NCBI GenBank assembly: GCA_900547475.1
Contig: URGW01000022.1
Coordinates: 1-59,165 of the forward strand
Direction of reading: 5' to 3'
DNA length: 59,165 nucleotides
From: an uncultured Clostridium sp.
GTDB lineage: Bacteria; Bacillota; Clostridia; Clostridiales; Clostridiaceae
The translations under genes were made by a program, and so were the position numbers. Positions 26,546 to 34,673 of the stretch are shown here, one piece after another (position 1 is the first letter of the stretch; each line of letters starts with the position of its first letter). The notes under the pieces were generated by a model. The model was given only the letters and a program-made list of their open reading frames with translations, ran no database searches and was not told the DNA's origin.

Positions 26546-27340
26546 ATGTATTTAATTGATTATCACATTCATTCAAATAATTCTTTTGATAGTAAGGAAA
26601 CTGTATTATCAGTTTGCAAAGCTGCAATTGAAAAAGGTATAAACGAAATTTGTTTTACTGAGCATTTTTCTGTTAAAGAAGGAATAAAAAGCTATGGTTT
26701 TTTAAATTTAAAGAAGTATAGTGATGAAATAAAAGAGTGTAGGGAGATTTTTAAGGATGAGCTTACAATTAGAGCTGGGATTGAAATTTGTGAGCCACAT
26801 GAAAATGAGGAAGAATTAAGGTTAATACTTGAAAACATACCTTTTGATTTTATTTTAGGATCAGTACATAATTTTGATTATAATATTGGACTTGCAACAT
26901 ATATGAGCGCTCATTCTAAAGAAGAAAGCTATAGTAGATATTTTGAAGAAGTAAATAATGTTTGTACTTCATCTTATATTGATGTTGTAGCTCATTTAGA
27001 TTTAATGAAGAGATATGCTTTTAATACTCATGGAAATTATGATTTTAATGATTATAAGGAAAAGATAGAAGAGGTACTTAAAAACATTATTAATTCTGGT
27101 AAAGGTATTGAAGTTAATACTTCTACATTAAGAGGAATAGTTAATGAAACTATGCCATCAATTGATATATTGAAAATGTATTATGATTTAGGTGGAGAAA
27201 TAATAACTGTAGGTTCTGATGCTCATAAGCTTGAAGATGTTGGAGCAGATATTAAAGAAAGTATTGAGGTATTAAAGAATATTGGCTTTAAAAATATATA
27301 TAGATTTAAAAATAGACAAGCAATTCCAGTAGAAATTTAA
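26546..27340 (+). CDS. PHP-domain histidinol-phosphatase (HisJ family)
   Basis: 264 residues starting DYHIHSNNS, the first metal-binding motif of the PHP superfamily. Further metal ligands appear as FTEHFS, the Glu in AGIEICEPHE, LGSVHNFD, AHLDL and VGSDAHK. This is the HisJ form that dephosphorylates histidinol phosphate in histidine synthesis. No other his gene is nearby, so a different phosphoester substrate is possible. ATG 26546 follows AAGGAG; the longer frame opening at 26507 lacks one. Confidence 0.8.
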   Translation: MYLIDYHIHSNNSFDSKETVLSVCKAAIEKGINEICFTEHFSVKEGIKSYGFLNLKKYSDEIKECREIFKDELTIRAGIEICEPHENEEELRLILENIPFDFILGSVHNFDYNIGLATYMSAHSKEESYSRYFEEVNNVCTSSYIDVVAHLDLMKRYAFNTHGNYDFNDYKEKIEEVLKNIINSGKGIEVNTSTLRGIVNETMPSIDILKMYYDLGGEIITVGSDAHKLEDVGADIKESIEVLKNIGFKNIYRFKNRQAIPVEI

Positions 27341-27503
27341 TAAAGATTATTGCAAAGATACTGGGGTAAACTGTAAAATGATGAAATTTACTGTATTTGG
27401 AAGCGTATGTGAGGTAAATAAGCTCTTTAATTATTTTTAACTAATTATCATATAAATTTGCTTTAAATTGAATTTGAGAAAATCAATTAAGAGGAATACA
27501 ATT

Positions 27504-27525
27504 TAATTAAGCAATTACTTAATTA
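27504..27525. promoter_or_regulatory. Probable operator of the ArsR-family regulator
   Basis: TAATTAAG (27504-27511) and CTTAATTA (27518-27525) are perfect inverted repeats, 15 bp before the ATG. ArsR/SmtB repressors usually bind such AT-rich dyads over their own promoter. Confidence 0.5.
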
Positions 27526-27540
27526 GATTGAGGTATACTT

Positions 27541-27927
27541 ATGAATGAAAAAGTTAAAGTTTTTAAAGCTATAGGTGATGAAACAAGGTTAAAAATATTA
27601 ATTTTATTATCTACTAAAAATGTATGTGCAAAGGGAATTGCTAAGCATTTAGAGATTTCTGAAGCAGCAGTGTCACAACATATAAAAACTCTTAAGGAAG
27701 CAAATCTTGTAATAGCATATAAAGATGGATATTACATTATGTATGAATTAAATAAAGAGGTTTTAGAAAATGCTAAAAAATTTATGGACCTTCTCATTCA
27801 TAAAGATATAGATTTAATAAGTAAACAATGTAATATTAAAATTAGTGATTTAAATATAACTAAGTGTAAGCTTAGCTGTAAATCAATGAAGTGTTGTTGT
27901 AAGAGAAAATTTAAGGAGGAATTATAA
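27541..27927 (+). CDS. ArsR-family winged-helix regulator with Cys-rich tail
   Basis: 128 residues. The first ~90 are a standard ArsR helix-turn-helix (DETRLKILILLSTKNVCAKG, then LEISEAAVSQHIKTLKEANL). The C-terminus is unusual: seven Cys within about 45 residues (KQCNIKISD, KCKLSC, KCCCKRK), which suggests metal or iron-sulfur sensing. It overlaps the next gene by one base (TAATG), so the two are translationally coupled. A palindrome upstream is the likely operator. Confidence 0.82.
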   Translation: MNEKVKVFKAIGDETRLKILILLSTKNVCAKGIAKHLEISEAAVSQHIKTLKEANLVIAYKDGYYIMYELNKEVLENAKKFMDLLIHKDIDLISKQCNIKISDLNITKCKLSCKSMKCCCKRKFKEEL

Positions 27928-28304
27928 TGAAAGTATGTTTTCCAGTTAAATCAAATGAAGGTATGAGTAGTATGCCTTATAATCATTTTGGTAGTGCTCC
28001 AGAGTTTGTCATTTGTGATTTAGAATCTAATGAGGTTAAGGCAATAGGAAATGGAGATTTAGGACATGAACATGGAAAGTGTCAACCTATTAAGGCCTTA
28101 TCAGGAGAGATAGTTGATGCTGTTATAGTTGGTGGTATTGGCAAAGGGGCTATAGTTAAATTAAACTCTATGGGAATAAAGGTTTATCAAGCTATTGAAG
28201 GAACTATAGAAGATAATATTAACTCATTAAAAAGTGGTGAACTCAAAGAGTTTGATAGTAATCATACATGTAATCATGATGGATGTTCACACCATCATAA
28301 TTAA
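27927..28304 (+). CDS. NifX/NifB-type iron-molybdenum cluster-binding protein
   Basis: 125 residues of the dinitrogenase Fe-Mo cofactor-binding fold (VCFPVKSNEGMSS, HFGSAPEFVICD, VGGIGKGAIVKLNSMGIKVY). The C-terminus is His/Cys-rich (HTCNHDGCSHHHN) and could hold metal. Such stand-alone proteins occur in anaerobes without nitrogenase and may carry or store metal clusters. It starts one base inside the ArsR stop, with AAGGAGG upstream, and ends at a terminator. Confidence 0.82.
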   Translation: MKVCFPVKSNEGMSSMPYNHFGSAPEFVICDLESNEVKAIGNGDLGHEHGKCQPIKALSGEIVDAVIVGGIGKGAIVKLNSMGIKVYQAIEGTIEDNINSLKSGELKEFDSNHTCNHDGCSHHHN

Positions 28305-28311
28305 TATTATT

Positions 28312-28340
28312 AGGTCAGCTGTTAAGTTGGCCTTTTTATG
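28312..28340 (+). terminator. Terminator after the ArsR/NifX-like operon
   Basis: AGGTCAGC pairs with GTTGGCCT (with two G-U pairs) around a 6-nt loop, then TTTTTAT. Confidence 0.75.
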
Positions 28341-28490
28341 TTATTTGTAAAGAGGAATTATTTAATATTTATAATTCGTTAATAAAAGGAATATAGAAAT
28401 CTTATGTAAAATTTGTTATTATTATCAATAATAGAGAAAAATAATAATAGAAACTTGAATAATATATTAAATGTAGTTATAGAGGGTAAG

Positions 28491-29186
28491 ATGAGTGAAA
28501 AAATTAAAGATACAAAGGTTTATACAAAAGTAATAAAAGATATTAAAGAAAAAATATTAAGTGGTCAATTAAAAAATGGAGATAGATTGCCATCAGAGAG
28601 AGAAATGGCAGAAAAACTAGAAGTATCTAGAACATCTATAAGGGAAGCAATTAGAGTACTAGAAATTATGGGATTGATTGAAAGCAAGAGGGGATCTGGA
28701 AATTACATAGCTAATAGTTTTGGAAATTCACTTTTCGAGCCTTTATCTATAATGTTTATGTTACAAGAATATTCAACAGAAGACATTCATGAACTCAGGG
28801 AAACGCTTGAAATAGAGTGTTGTAGAGTAGCAAGTAAGAGAATATCTGATGATGATATTAAATTGTTAAATGATATAATTGATAAGATGTATAAAACAAA
28901 TGATGAAGAGCAAAGTTTATTATTAGATATTAGGTTTCATAATATAATTGTTAAATCTTCTGATAATCCTTTAATTGTTAATGTTCTTGAAGTTATATCT
29001 CAACTTATGGACAAGTTTATTAGGGAGGCTAGAAAGGTTATTCTTTGTGAAAATAATAATAGAGAAGTTCTTTTAAGTACTCATAAGGAAATAGTATTAT
29101 CTTTGCAAGAAAGAGATGAAGAAAAGGCTATATATTCAATGAAAAAGCATTTTGAAATAATAAGAAAAGCTTATCAAAATAACTAA
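28491..29186 (+). CDS. FadR/GntR-family regulator, probable lactate-operon regulator (LldR-like)
   Basis: 231 residues: an N-terminal GntR winged helix (GDRLPSEREMAEKLEVSRTS, MGLIESKRGSGNY) and a C-terminal FCD domain whose metal/ligand residues are visible in DIRFHNIIVKSS, STHKEI and KKHFEII. The start at 28491 after AGAGGGT is preferred over the frame opening at 28413. PdhR/LldR-type FadR regulators bind AATTGGTnnnACCAATT. Two such sites stand before lrgA and etfB at 32546 and 33765, so it very likely controls the lactate operon, now 3.4 kb away. It would respond to lactate or a related 2-oxo/hydroxy acid. Confidence 0.82.
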   Translation: MSEKIKDTKVYTKVIKDIKEKILSGQLKNGDRLPSEREMAEKLEVSRTSIREAIRVLEIMGLIESKRGSGNYIANSFGNSLFEPLSIMFMLQEYSTEDIHELRETLEIECCRVASKRISDDDIKLLNDIIDKMYKTNDEEQSLLLDIRFHNIIVKSSDNPLIVNVLEVISQLMDKFIREARKVILCENNNREVLLSTHKEIVLSLQERDEEKAIYSMKKHFEIIRKAYQNN

Positions 29187-29194
29187 ATTGTTCG

Positions 29195-29686
29195 TTAGAG
29201 CGTGAATGCCGTGATGACGAAAATTAATGATATTATATCCAGGAATTGTGTAATTTGCGTTAAGAATTTATATTGTTTTTTCCAGAAAAAGAGCTAAAGC
29301 TTCGAAAGTCACTTCGTTCCCTCAGCTTCTTAACGCTATTTTTCTTCCAAAAACAATTAAATTCTAAAACTTAATTACAATATTCCTTGCAATAATATCA
29401 TTAATTTTTCTTTATCACTGGCTTTAAAGCTAAAAGATACAATTTCCTGTGTAACCACCTTAAAAGTTAACGACTTTTGCTATATTTTATATACCAAATT
29501 ATTAACTTTTAAATATATATTTTTTTATAGCTAAAGTTATAAATATACAAATTAACTATGCGGAATCAATTATATAAATTGTAGGAGAAAATTTCATAGT
29601 TCCCGGAAAATAAATATTTCATTTTTTCGCTACCATGTGGTGTGTAATATCATTAATTTTTTGGCTCCACGTGGTGCACAATATAT
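29195..29686. repeat. Long composite intergenic repeat, copy 1
   Basis: This 500-bp gap has no gene. Its left part (29195-29437) is a large imperfect palindrome centred near 29310: the strand from GAAAATTAATGATATTAT returns as ATAATATCATTAATTTTTC. The right part (29438-29686) has a dyad with AAAAGTTAA/TTAACTTTT arms, the block TAAATATTTCATTTTTTCG, and a twofold repeat CCATGTGGTGTG / CCACGTGGTGCA. The region from ~29325 to 29660 recurs in inverted orientation at 58636-59165. Confidence 0.85.
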
Positions 29687-29687
29687 A

Positions 29688-30104
29688 CTATCGTTTTAGA
29701 AAAGACTTCTTGAAAGCAAATTCCACACTTATAAAAACCATAACTACTATTGCAAATTCAATTTCTAACATAATAACACTAACATTACTAGTATCTAAAA
29801 AAGTTGTAGCATTTAAAATATTTGATTTATTTATTAATAATGCAGTAGCAGTTATAATAAATGTAACTAATCCTGATACAAACCAAATTAAACCACACTT
29901 TTTATTAAAGGATTCTAATGCGTTTTTATCATTAAAAATATTACTATCATCCTTACTACATAATCCACTACCAAGCATAGTAAGTGGTATAAACAAGTCT
30001 AATATTTTATTTATTCTTTTATTGGAATGCTTATTATACAACACCCCTATATAAATCATAATTACTGGAATAATAATGTTACAAAGTAAAATAAATATTG
30101 TCAT
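29688..30104 (-). CDS. Small membrane protein of unknown function
   Basis: 138 residues with about four membrane helices (MTIFILLCNIIIPVIMIYIG, LIWFVSGLVTFIITATALL, VIMLEIEFAIVVMVFISVEF). The size and hydrophobicity loosely recall SdpI-like proteins, but no diagnostic motif is seen. The start at 30104 has AGGAGG nearby; the upstream extension lacks one. The last codons abut the repeat. Its upstream region resembles that of the gene at 32091. Confidence 0.55.
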   Translation of the reverse strand: MTIFILLCNIIIPVIMIYIGVLYNKHSNKRINKILDLFIPLTMLGSGLCSKDDSNIFNDKNALESFNKKCGLIWFVSGLVTFIITATALLINKSNILNATTFLDTSNVSVIMLEIEFAIVVMVFISVEFAFKKSFLKR

Positions 30105-30217
30105 AATAACCTCCTTCTTATTAAATAACAAATTAATTATTTGGAAAATATATTTCTTTTTTATATTAGTAATTTTATATGATTGTATATAAATCATTAT
30201 ATTTATTTTAAACCAAA

Positions 30218-30247
30218 AAAAGTAAAATTAAAATGTATTTTACTTTT
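30218..30247. terminator. Hairpin in the 30105-30521 gap
   Basis: A perfect 11-bp stem, AAAAGTAAAAT with ATTTTACTTTT. The left A-run becomes a U-tract on the minus strand, so it could end the upstream minus-strand operon. Another perfect 9-bp hairpin (TAAAGGGAT/ATCCCTTTA, 30321-30349) lies in the same gap. The rest is featureless AT-rich DNA. Confidence 0.5.
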
Positions 30248-30521
30248 ATATATAATATATTACAAACATATATATAAATAGTTGGCTTTGTTTTAAAATA
30301 ATGTGGAAATAAGTAGAACATAAAGGGATGTCCGATGGAGATCCCTTTAAATCGTAATAATTTAAAATTGTCCATAAAACTACATATTAGTTATTTTTTA
30401 TGAAATTATTTTAAAATTTTTTATCTAAATATCTATTCAGAAAAATCTGTACTGTAATTGCGCTTAGGTAAATAATAATTATATTCTCCTGAATTTTAAT
30501 AGCTTATTAAAACAAAACAAA

Positions 30522-31289
30522 TTAATACATATTGAAAATTCCATGTAGTAATATTCCAGGTGTTAACGAATTAGATGTTATATAAATCTTTCCAAGTAAA
30601 TAACCAAATAATATATAGTATGGAATTGAATTTATATCATGCCCAAATCCACTTAAATGAGAAATTGCAAATATAATTGATTGAATAATATTTATTTGAA
30701 CATAATTTAATTTTGTTTTTATTAGTCCATTAAATGTACAACCTCTATAAATAATTTCTTCTAATCCATAATTAGAGATAAGATTAATAATTACAACAGC
30801 TAAAAAATTAATTATATTATAATAATTACTCTTATCTTTTAATCCAATAATCAATAAAAAGTAAGCAATAATCAACATTGCAATTATCCAAAAAAAATTC
30901 GTTTTATAGGTGAAGTTTTTTAATTTAGTTTTACAAACTTTAAATACTATAAATAAAAGTAAAATATTTAATACATAAGGAATCCATATATTAATATTAT
31001 CTGATAATAGATTATTAACTATTAAAGTTATTACGGTAGAGTAAATTACTATCCAAAAAGAATTACCATTTTCTTTTATGTTTTCTACATTACATTTTTT
31101 ATTGAAAATAATATTATATAAATTCATAAATAAGATACTTAATATAATAATAACTATAAATTTAATTTTAGTTTTATTAATATAAATAAAATTAGAATTA
31201 TAAAATAATATAGATATTATTAAAATGAAAATTACTTCAACAAATAAATTTTTATAATCAATCATTAATCTTTCTTTAATTTTAAGCAT
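30522..31289 (-). CDS. CPBP-family intramembrane metalloprotease
   Basis: 255 residues, about eight membrane helices. The catalytic motifs of the CAAX protease/bacteriocin-processing (Abi) family are in the C-terminal third: LEEIIYRG (EExxxR), FAISHL with its His, and LHGIFN. These proteins cleave peptides inside the membrane; in Gram-positives many give bacteriocin self-immunity or processing. The ATG overlaps the upstream stop by one base (TAATG), so it is coupled to the 90-residue gene before it. The gene lies in an accessory island. Confidence 0.82.
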   Translation of the reverse strand: MLKIKERLMIDYKNLFVEVIFILIISILFYNSNFIYINKTKIKFIVIIILSILFMNLYNIIFNKKCNVENIKENGNSFWIVIYSTVITLIVNNLLSDNINIWIPYVLNILLLFIVFKVCKTKLKNFTYKTNFFWIIAMLIIAYFLLIIGLKDKSNYYNIINFLAVVIINLISNYGLEEIIYRGCTFNGLIKTKLNYVQINIIQSIIFAISHLSGFGHDINSIPYYILFGYLLGKIYITSNSLTPGILLHGIFNMY

Positions 31290-31561
31290 TATTTATTAAT
31301 CCTTTTATCTATAAGATATTTTGCTTTCTTATAATCGCTTTGTTTAACAGATATTGTATATTGAGTCTCATAATTCATATCTACATTAACTCTTCTTAGA
31401 CTAAACCTTTCATCGTTTCTTAATAGTTTCACTATCTTATGTTTATATTTAATATTATTTTTCTTAAGAATACCTACTATATTTGAAACATCCTCAATTG
31501 AATATCCAATATATACATCTTCCTTATTCAATAGAAACATTATTTCATCAAATAAAAACAC
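31289..31561 (-). CDS. Small protein with DUF2007-like pattern
   Basis: 90 residues, GTG start with a very strong AAAGGAGGAG seven bases upstream. The sequence YSIEDVSNIVGILKKNNIKY followed later by ISVKQSDYKKAKYLID recalls small signal-transducing-like DUF2007 domains, where the N-terminal strand-helix recognises a second strand pair. Function is unknown. It is translationally coupled to the CPBP protease, so the two may act together. Confidence 0.55.
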   Translation of the reverse strand: MFLFDEIMFLLNKEDVYIGYSIEDVSNIVGILKKNNIKYKHKIVKLLRNDERFSLRRVNVDMNYETQYTISVKQSDYKKAKYLIDKRINK

Positions 31562-31620
31562 TATAATCTCCTCCTTTTTATTATCTAATGTTAATCATAT
31601 TAAGTTTGTTCATTAATGAT

Positions 31621-32091
31621 TTACTCAATATAATATTTGTGTGCGATTAAATCTTCTTCGCTAATATACTTAACATTTTCATACCCCTTTGATATAGCAT
31701 GCATATACATATTTGATATCAATTGACTATCCTTACACCAAAATACAACATAGGAACAGTCATATACTGCAAGTATAATTTTACAATCACTTTCCAAAAA
31801 CTCATTATACTTTGATACCGCTTTAATAATCCCCTCTTTAAAAAAACCCCTTAAAGTTACAAATATCATATAATAAGTATTATTTTTCGACCTTTCATAT
31901 AGTTTTTCTCCAGATAATATTCTATCTTCATCAAATAGGAATTCATTTGTAAATTCATTATCATTCAATAGGTATATTTCATCATTATCAATTAGCCATT
32001 CATAACAATCAACAGGTAATGGTTCCAATATATCAGATAGATAATTTCCATATTCATTTGGAATTTCAAATATCACTCCTATATTTTTCAT
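31621..32091 (-). CDS. DUF2691-like protein
   Basis: 156 residues. The opening NIGVIFEIPNEYGNYLSDIL and the middle FTNEFLFDEDRILSG look like the DUF2691 family found in bacilli and clostridia, whose function is unknown. No signal peptide. The ATG at 32091 is preferred because GAGGTG lies five bases upstream; the GTG at 32100 overlaps that ribosome site. It is the first gene of a minus-strand cluster of three. Confidence 0.6.
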   Translation of the reverse strand: MKNIGVIFEIPNEYGNYLSDILEPLPVDCYEWLIDNDEIYLLNDNEFTNEFLFDEDRILSGEKLYERSKNNTYYMIFVTLRGFFKEGIIKAVSKYNEFLESDCKIILAVYDCSYVVFWCKDSQLISNMYMHAISKGYENVKYISEEDLIAHKYYIE

Positions 32092-32255
32092 TTGATTCAC
32101 CTCAAGCTTATTAATAAGTCATCATATAATACGATTGTTTATCAATCATTATGTTTATTATATGATAAAACAAGTAAAATTAAAATAAATATTACTAATT
32201 ATACATATATTGACTTTGTAATCTTAAAGACCTTTATTAAAGATATAGAATGCGT

Positions 32256-32475
32256 TTAATTAGAGTGGATAAAGAACTTCTTAAGTTTATTTCTTTCAAT
32301 TTCTGTTTTAAATAATTGACTACATTTATCTATTTCCATTTTCCTACTTGAAACTGAAGACTTAGAAAATTCATTGAAAGTTTTTGCACTCTGAATTCTG
32401 ACATTTATATCTTTGTTTAATACCATTTTTACCATGATATTTTCCATACTTAGATATTTTGTTATGATTACATTT
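32256..32475 (-). pseudogene. Transposase remnant (zinc-ribbon N-terminal fragment)
   Basis: Reading leftwards, one frame gives CNHNKISKYGKYHGKNGIKQ then RYKCQNSECKNF, a zinc ribbon like that at the N-terminus of several transposase families. It then continues only after a frameshift (near 32390) into AKTFNEFSKSSVSSRKMEID, the usual next segment. The rest of the transposase, including the DDE domain, is missing. No inverted ends or target duplication could be defined, so the IS family is uncertain. Confidence 0.7.
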
Positions 32476-32509
32476 AGAAAAACTTTGTACGTTAATTAAA
32501 TAACAATTA

Positions 32510-32562
32510 TTTACAAATGAAAAGTGTAGATTTATAATATAGATAATTGGTAATACCAATTT
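32510..32562 (+). promoter_or_regulatory. Promoter and FadR-type operator of the lactate operon
   Basis: TTTACA (32510-32515), an 18-bp spacer, TATAAT (32534-32539), and right after it the perfect 17-bp palindrome AATTGGTAATACCAATT (32546-32562), which covers the expected transcription start. It is almost identical to the E. coli PdhR/LldR operators. Repression in the absence of lactate is the expected mode. Confidence 0.8.
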
Positions 32563-32581
32563 TAGGAAGAAGGAGGGGCGG

Positions 32582-32989
32582 ATGAATATACTTAAACAAT
32601 GGATTTTAATTTTATTTGTTTATTTCTTAGGGGAAGTTTCAGCGAAAAGTTTATCATTACCTATACCAGGTAATATTATGGGGATGATATTTCTTTTCAT
32701 TTTCTTAGTTACAGGTATTATTAAATTAGAAAAAATAGAGGATGCTGCAAAGTCTATATTAGGTAATTTAGCATTTCTATTTATTCCAGCAGGTGTTGGG
32801 TTAATGAATTATTTTGGAATAGTAAGTAATTATGTTGCACAAATACTATTTATAGTTGTTATAACTACCTTTATTGTAATGTCATGTACAGGATTAACAG
32901 TTCAATTAGTATCTAGAAAAATAGAGTCTACAGCAGTTAAAAAGATTAAAAATAAAGAAGCTATAGAGTCCTTAGAAAGGGGTGAATAA
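32582..32989 (+). CDS. lrgA: CidA/LrgA-family membrane protein
   Basis: 135 residues, four membrane helices, with the family run SLPIPGNIMGMIFLFIFLVT near residue 25 and a charged cytoplasmic tail. With LrgB it forms a paired membrane system. B. subtilis homologues (PftAB) carry pyruvate, and the position at the head of a lactate-oxidation operon suggests lactate or pyruvate transport here rather than autolysis control. AGGAGGGG precedes the ATG. It overlaps or abuts lrgB. Confidence 0.88.
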   Translation: MNILKQWILILFVYFLGEVSAKSLSLPIPGNIMGMIFLFIFLVTGIIKLEKIEDAAKSILGNLAFLFIPAGVGLMNYFGIVSNYVAQILFIVVITTFIVMSCTGLTVQLVSRKIESTAVKKIKNKEAIESLERGE

Positions 32990-32990
32990 T

Positions 32991-33692
32991 ATGGATATTT
33001 TCACTTCTAATATGTTTTTTGGAATTTTCATATCATTAGTTGCATATGAAATTGGACAAATTCTTTATAAAAAAACGAAGTTACCAATATTTAATCCACT
33101 TTTAATAGGAATAATTTTAGTAATAGTATTTTTAAAAGTGTTTAATATTGACTTTGAAACATATAATCAAGGTGGTAAATTTATAAATATGTTTTTAGGA
33201 CCAGCAACAGTAATATTAGCAGTACCACTTTATAAACAATTATCATTACTTAAGAAAAACTTTATACCTATAATTATTGGTATAACAATAGGGTGCTTAG
33301 TAAGTGTTTTATCTATAATGGTACTAGCTAGATTATTTAATTTAAATAATGAATTAATTATTTCTTTATTACCTAAATCAGTAACTACTCCTATAGGTAT
33401 AGAAATTTCAAACACTCTTGGAGGAATAACTGGAGTAACTGTATTAGCAGTTGTTATTACAGGGATAACAGGAGCAATTATTGCACCTATAGTTTGTAAA
33501 GTTTTTAGAATAACTGATCCAGTAGCAAGGGGAATTGGTATAGGAACTGCATCTCATGCTGTAGGAACTTCAAAGGCCTTAGAAATGGGAGAAACAGAAG
33601 GGGCTATGAGTTCATTATCCATTGGAATTGCAGGACTTATAACAGTTGTAATTGCACCTATATGTCTTAATATTGTATCTAAATTTTTTTAG
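32991..33692 (+). CDS. lrgB: LrgB-family membrane protein
   Basis: 233 residues with several membrane helices and the LrgB hallmarks PIFNPLLIGI, LLPKSVTTPIGIEIS and GIGTASHAVGTSKALEM. Partner of LrgA. ATG 32991 follows GAAAGGGG at eight bases; the GTG at 32982 lies within the ribosome site. No terminator separates it from etfB, but a second FadR-type operator does. Confidence 0.88.
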   Translation: MDIFTSNMFFGIFISLVAYEIGQILYKKTKLPIFNPLLIGIILVIVFLKVFNIDFETYNQGGKFINMFLGPATVILAVPLYKQLSLLKKNFIPIIIGITIGCLVSVLSIMVLARLFNLNNELIISLLPKSVTTPIGIEISNTLGGITGVTVLAVVITGITGAIIAPIVCKVFRITDPVARGIGIGTASHAVGTSKALEMGETEGAMSSLSIGIAGLITVVIAPICLNIVSKFF

Positions 33693-33764
33693 ATACTAGT
33701 TTATTTATATAAAAGTTAGTAGAAATATAAATAAAGAATTATATATAGGGTTTTATAGAGTTAA

Positions 33765-33781
33765 AATTGGTAGTACCAATT
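33765..33781 (+). promoter_or_regulatory. Second FadR-type operator, upstream of etfB
   Basis: AATTGGTAGTACCAATT, the same 8-1-8 palindrome as at 32546 with only the two central bases altered. It lies 91 bp before the etfB start in the lrgB-etfB gap. A -10 candidate TATAGA is just upstream, so an internal promoter is likely. Confidence 0.75.
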
Positions 33782-33871
33782 TTGAAAGTAATCTATTAAT
33801 AAATAAGCTAGTAATATAATTTTAAAAATATAATATAAGTTTAATTAATGTATATCAGGAGATGAGAGTTT

Positions 33872-34660
33872 ATGAATATTTTAGTTTGTATCAAGCAAGT
33901 TCCAGGAACATCTAAAGTGGAAGTTGATCCAGTTACTGGAGTTTTAAAAAGAGATGGTGTTGATTCTAAAATGAATCCATATGATTTATATGCATTAGAA
34001 ACAGCTTTTAAAATTTCAGAAAATAAAGGTGGTAAAATAAATGTTTTAACAATGGGTCCACCACAAGCTAAGGAAATTATTAAGGAAGCTTATTCAATGG
34101 GAGTTGACCATGGTGTATTGTTATCTGATAGAAAATTTGCAGGAGCAGATGTTTTAGCAACTTCTTACACCTTATCTCAAGGTGTTAAAAGTATGGGAAG
34201 TTTTGATTTAATAATTTGTGGGAAGCAAACTACTGATGGTGATACTGCTCAGGTTGGTCCAGAAATGGCTGAGTATTTAAATATTCCTCATGTTGCAAAT
34301 GTTAGAAGAATTATAGAAGTAAAAGATGAATCTATAGTAGTTGAGATGGATATGCCAAACACATTAGAGGTAGTAGACATTAAGTTACCAGCATTAATTA
34401 CTGTAGAAAAAGGAATTTTCGAACCTAGATTACCTTCTTATAAAAAGAAAATCTTAACTAAAGATAGGGAAATAGATGTTAAGAGTTTATGTGATTTTAA
34501 AGATCAAAATGAAAACAATTACGGTTTAAATGGTTCTCCAACTCAAGTTGAAAGGATTTTTCCTCCTAAAGTCAATGATAAAAGAGAAATATGGAAAGGT
34601 AGTAGTGAAGAACTAGTTACAAAATTTGAAGATAAATTAAAGGAATTAAAGTTTATTTAA
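33872..34660 (+). CDS. etfB: Electron transfer flavoprotein beta subunit of lactate dehydrogenase complex
   Basis: 262 residues with EtfB features: MNILVCIKQVPGTSKVE at the start, DGVDSKMNPYDLYALETA and the conserved loop CGKQTTDGDTAQVGPEMAEY. In A. woodii the homologous LctB binds NAD and the bifurcating FAD. It pairs with the downstream EtfA and LctD. CAGGAGATGAG precedes the ATG. Length is normal. Confidence 0.92.
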   Translation: MNILVCIKQVPGTSKVEVDPVTGVLKRDGVDSKMNPYDLYALETAFKISENKGGKINVLTMGPPQAKEIIKEAYSMGVDHGVLLSDRKFAGADVLATSYTLSQGVKSMGSFDLIICGKQTTDGDTAQVGPEMAEYLNIPHVANVRRIIEVKDESIVVEMDMPNTLEVVDIKLPALITVEKGIFEPRLPSYKKKILTKDREIDVKSLCDFKDQNENNYGLNGSPTQVERIFPPKVNDKREIWKGSSEELVTKFEDKLKELKFI

Positions 34661-34673
34661 GGGGGTATAGTTT

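Noticed and set aside
27378..27431. 17-codon frame upstream of the ArsR gene
   Set aside because: Very short, with a weak ribosome site and no sign of attenuation structure around it.
29635..30054. Plus-strand frame of 139 codons
   Set aside because: It begins in the repeat, opposes the better supported minus-strand membrane protein and lacks a ribosome site.
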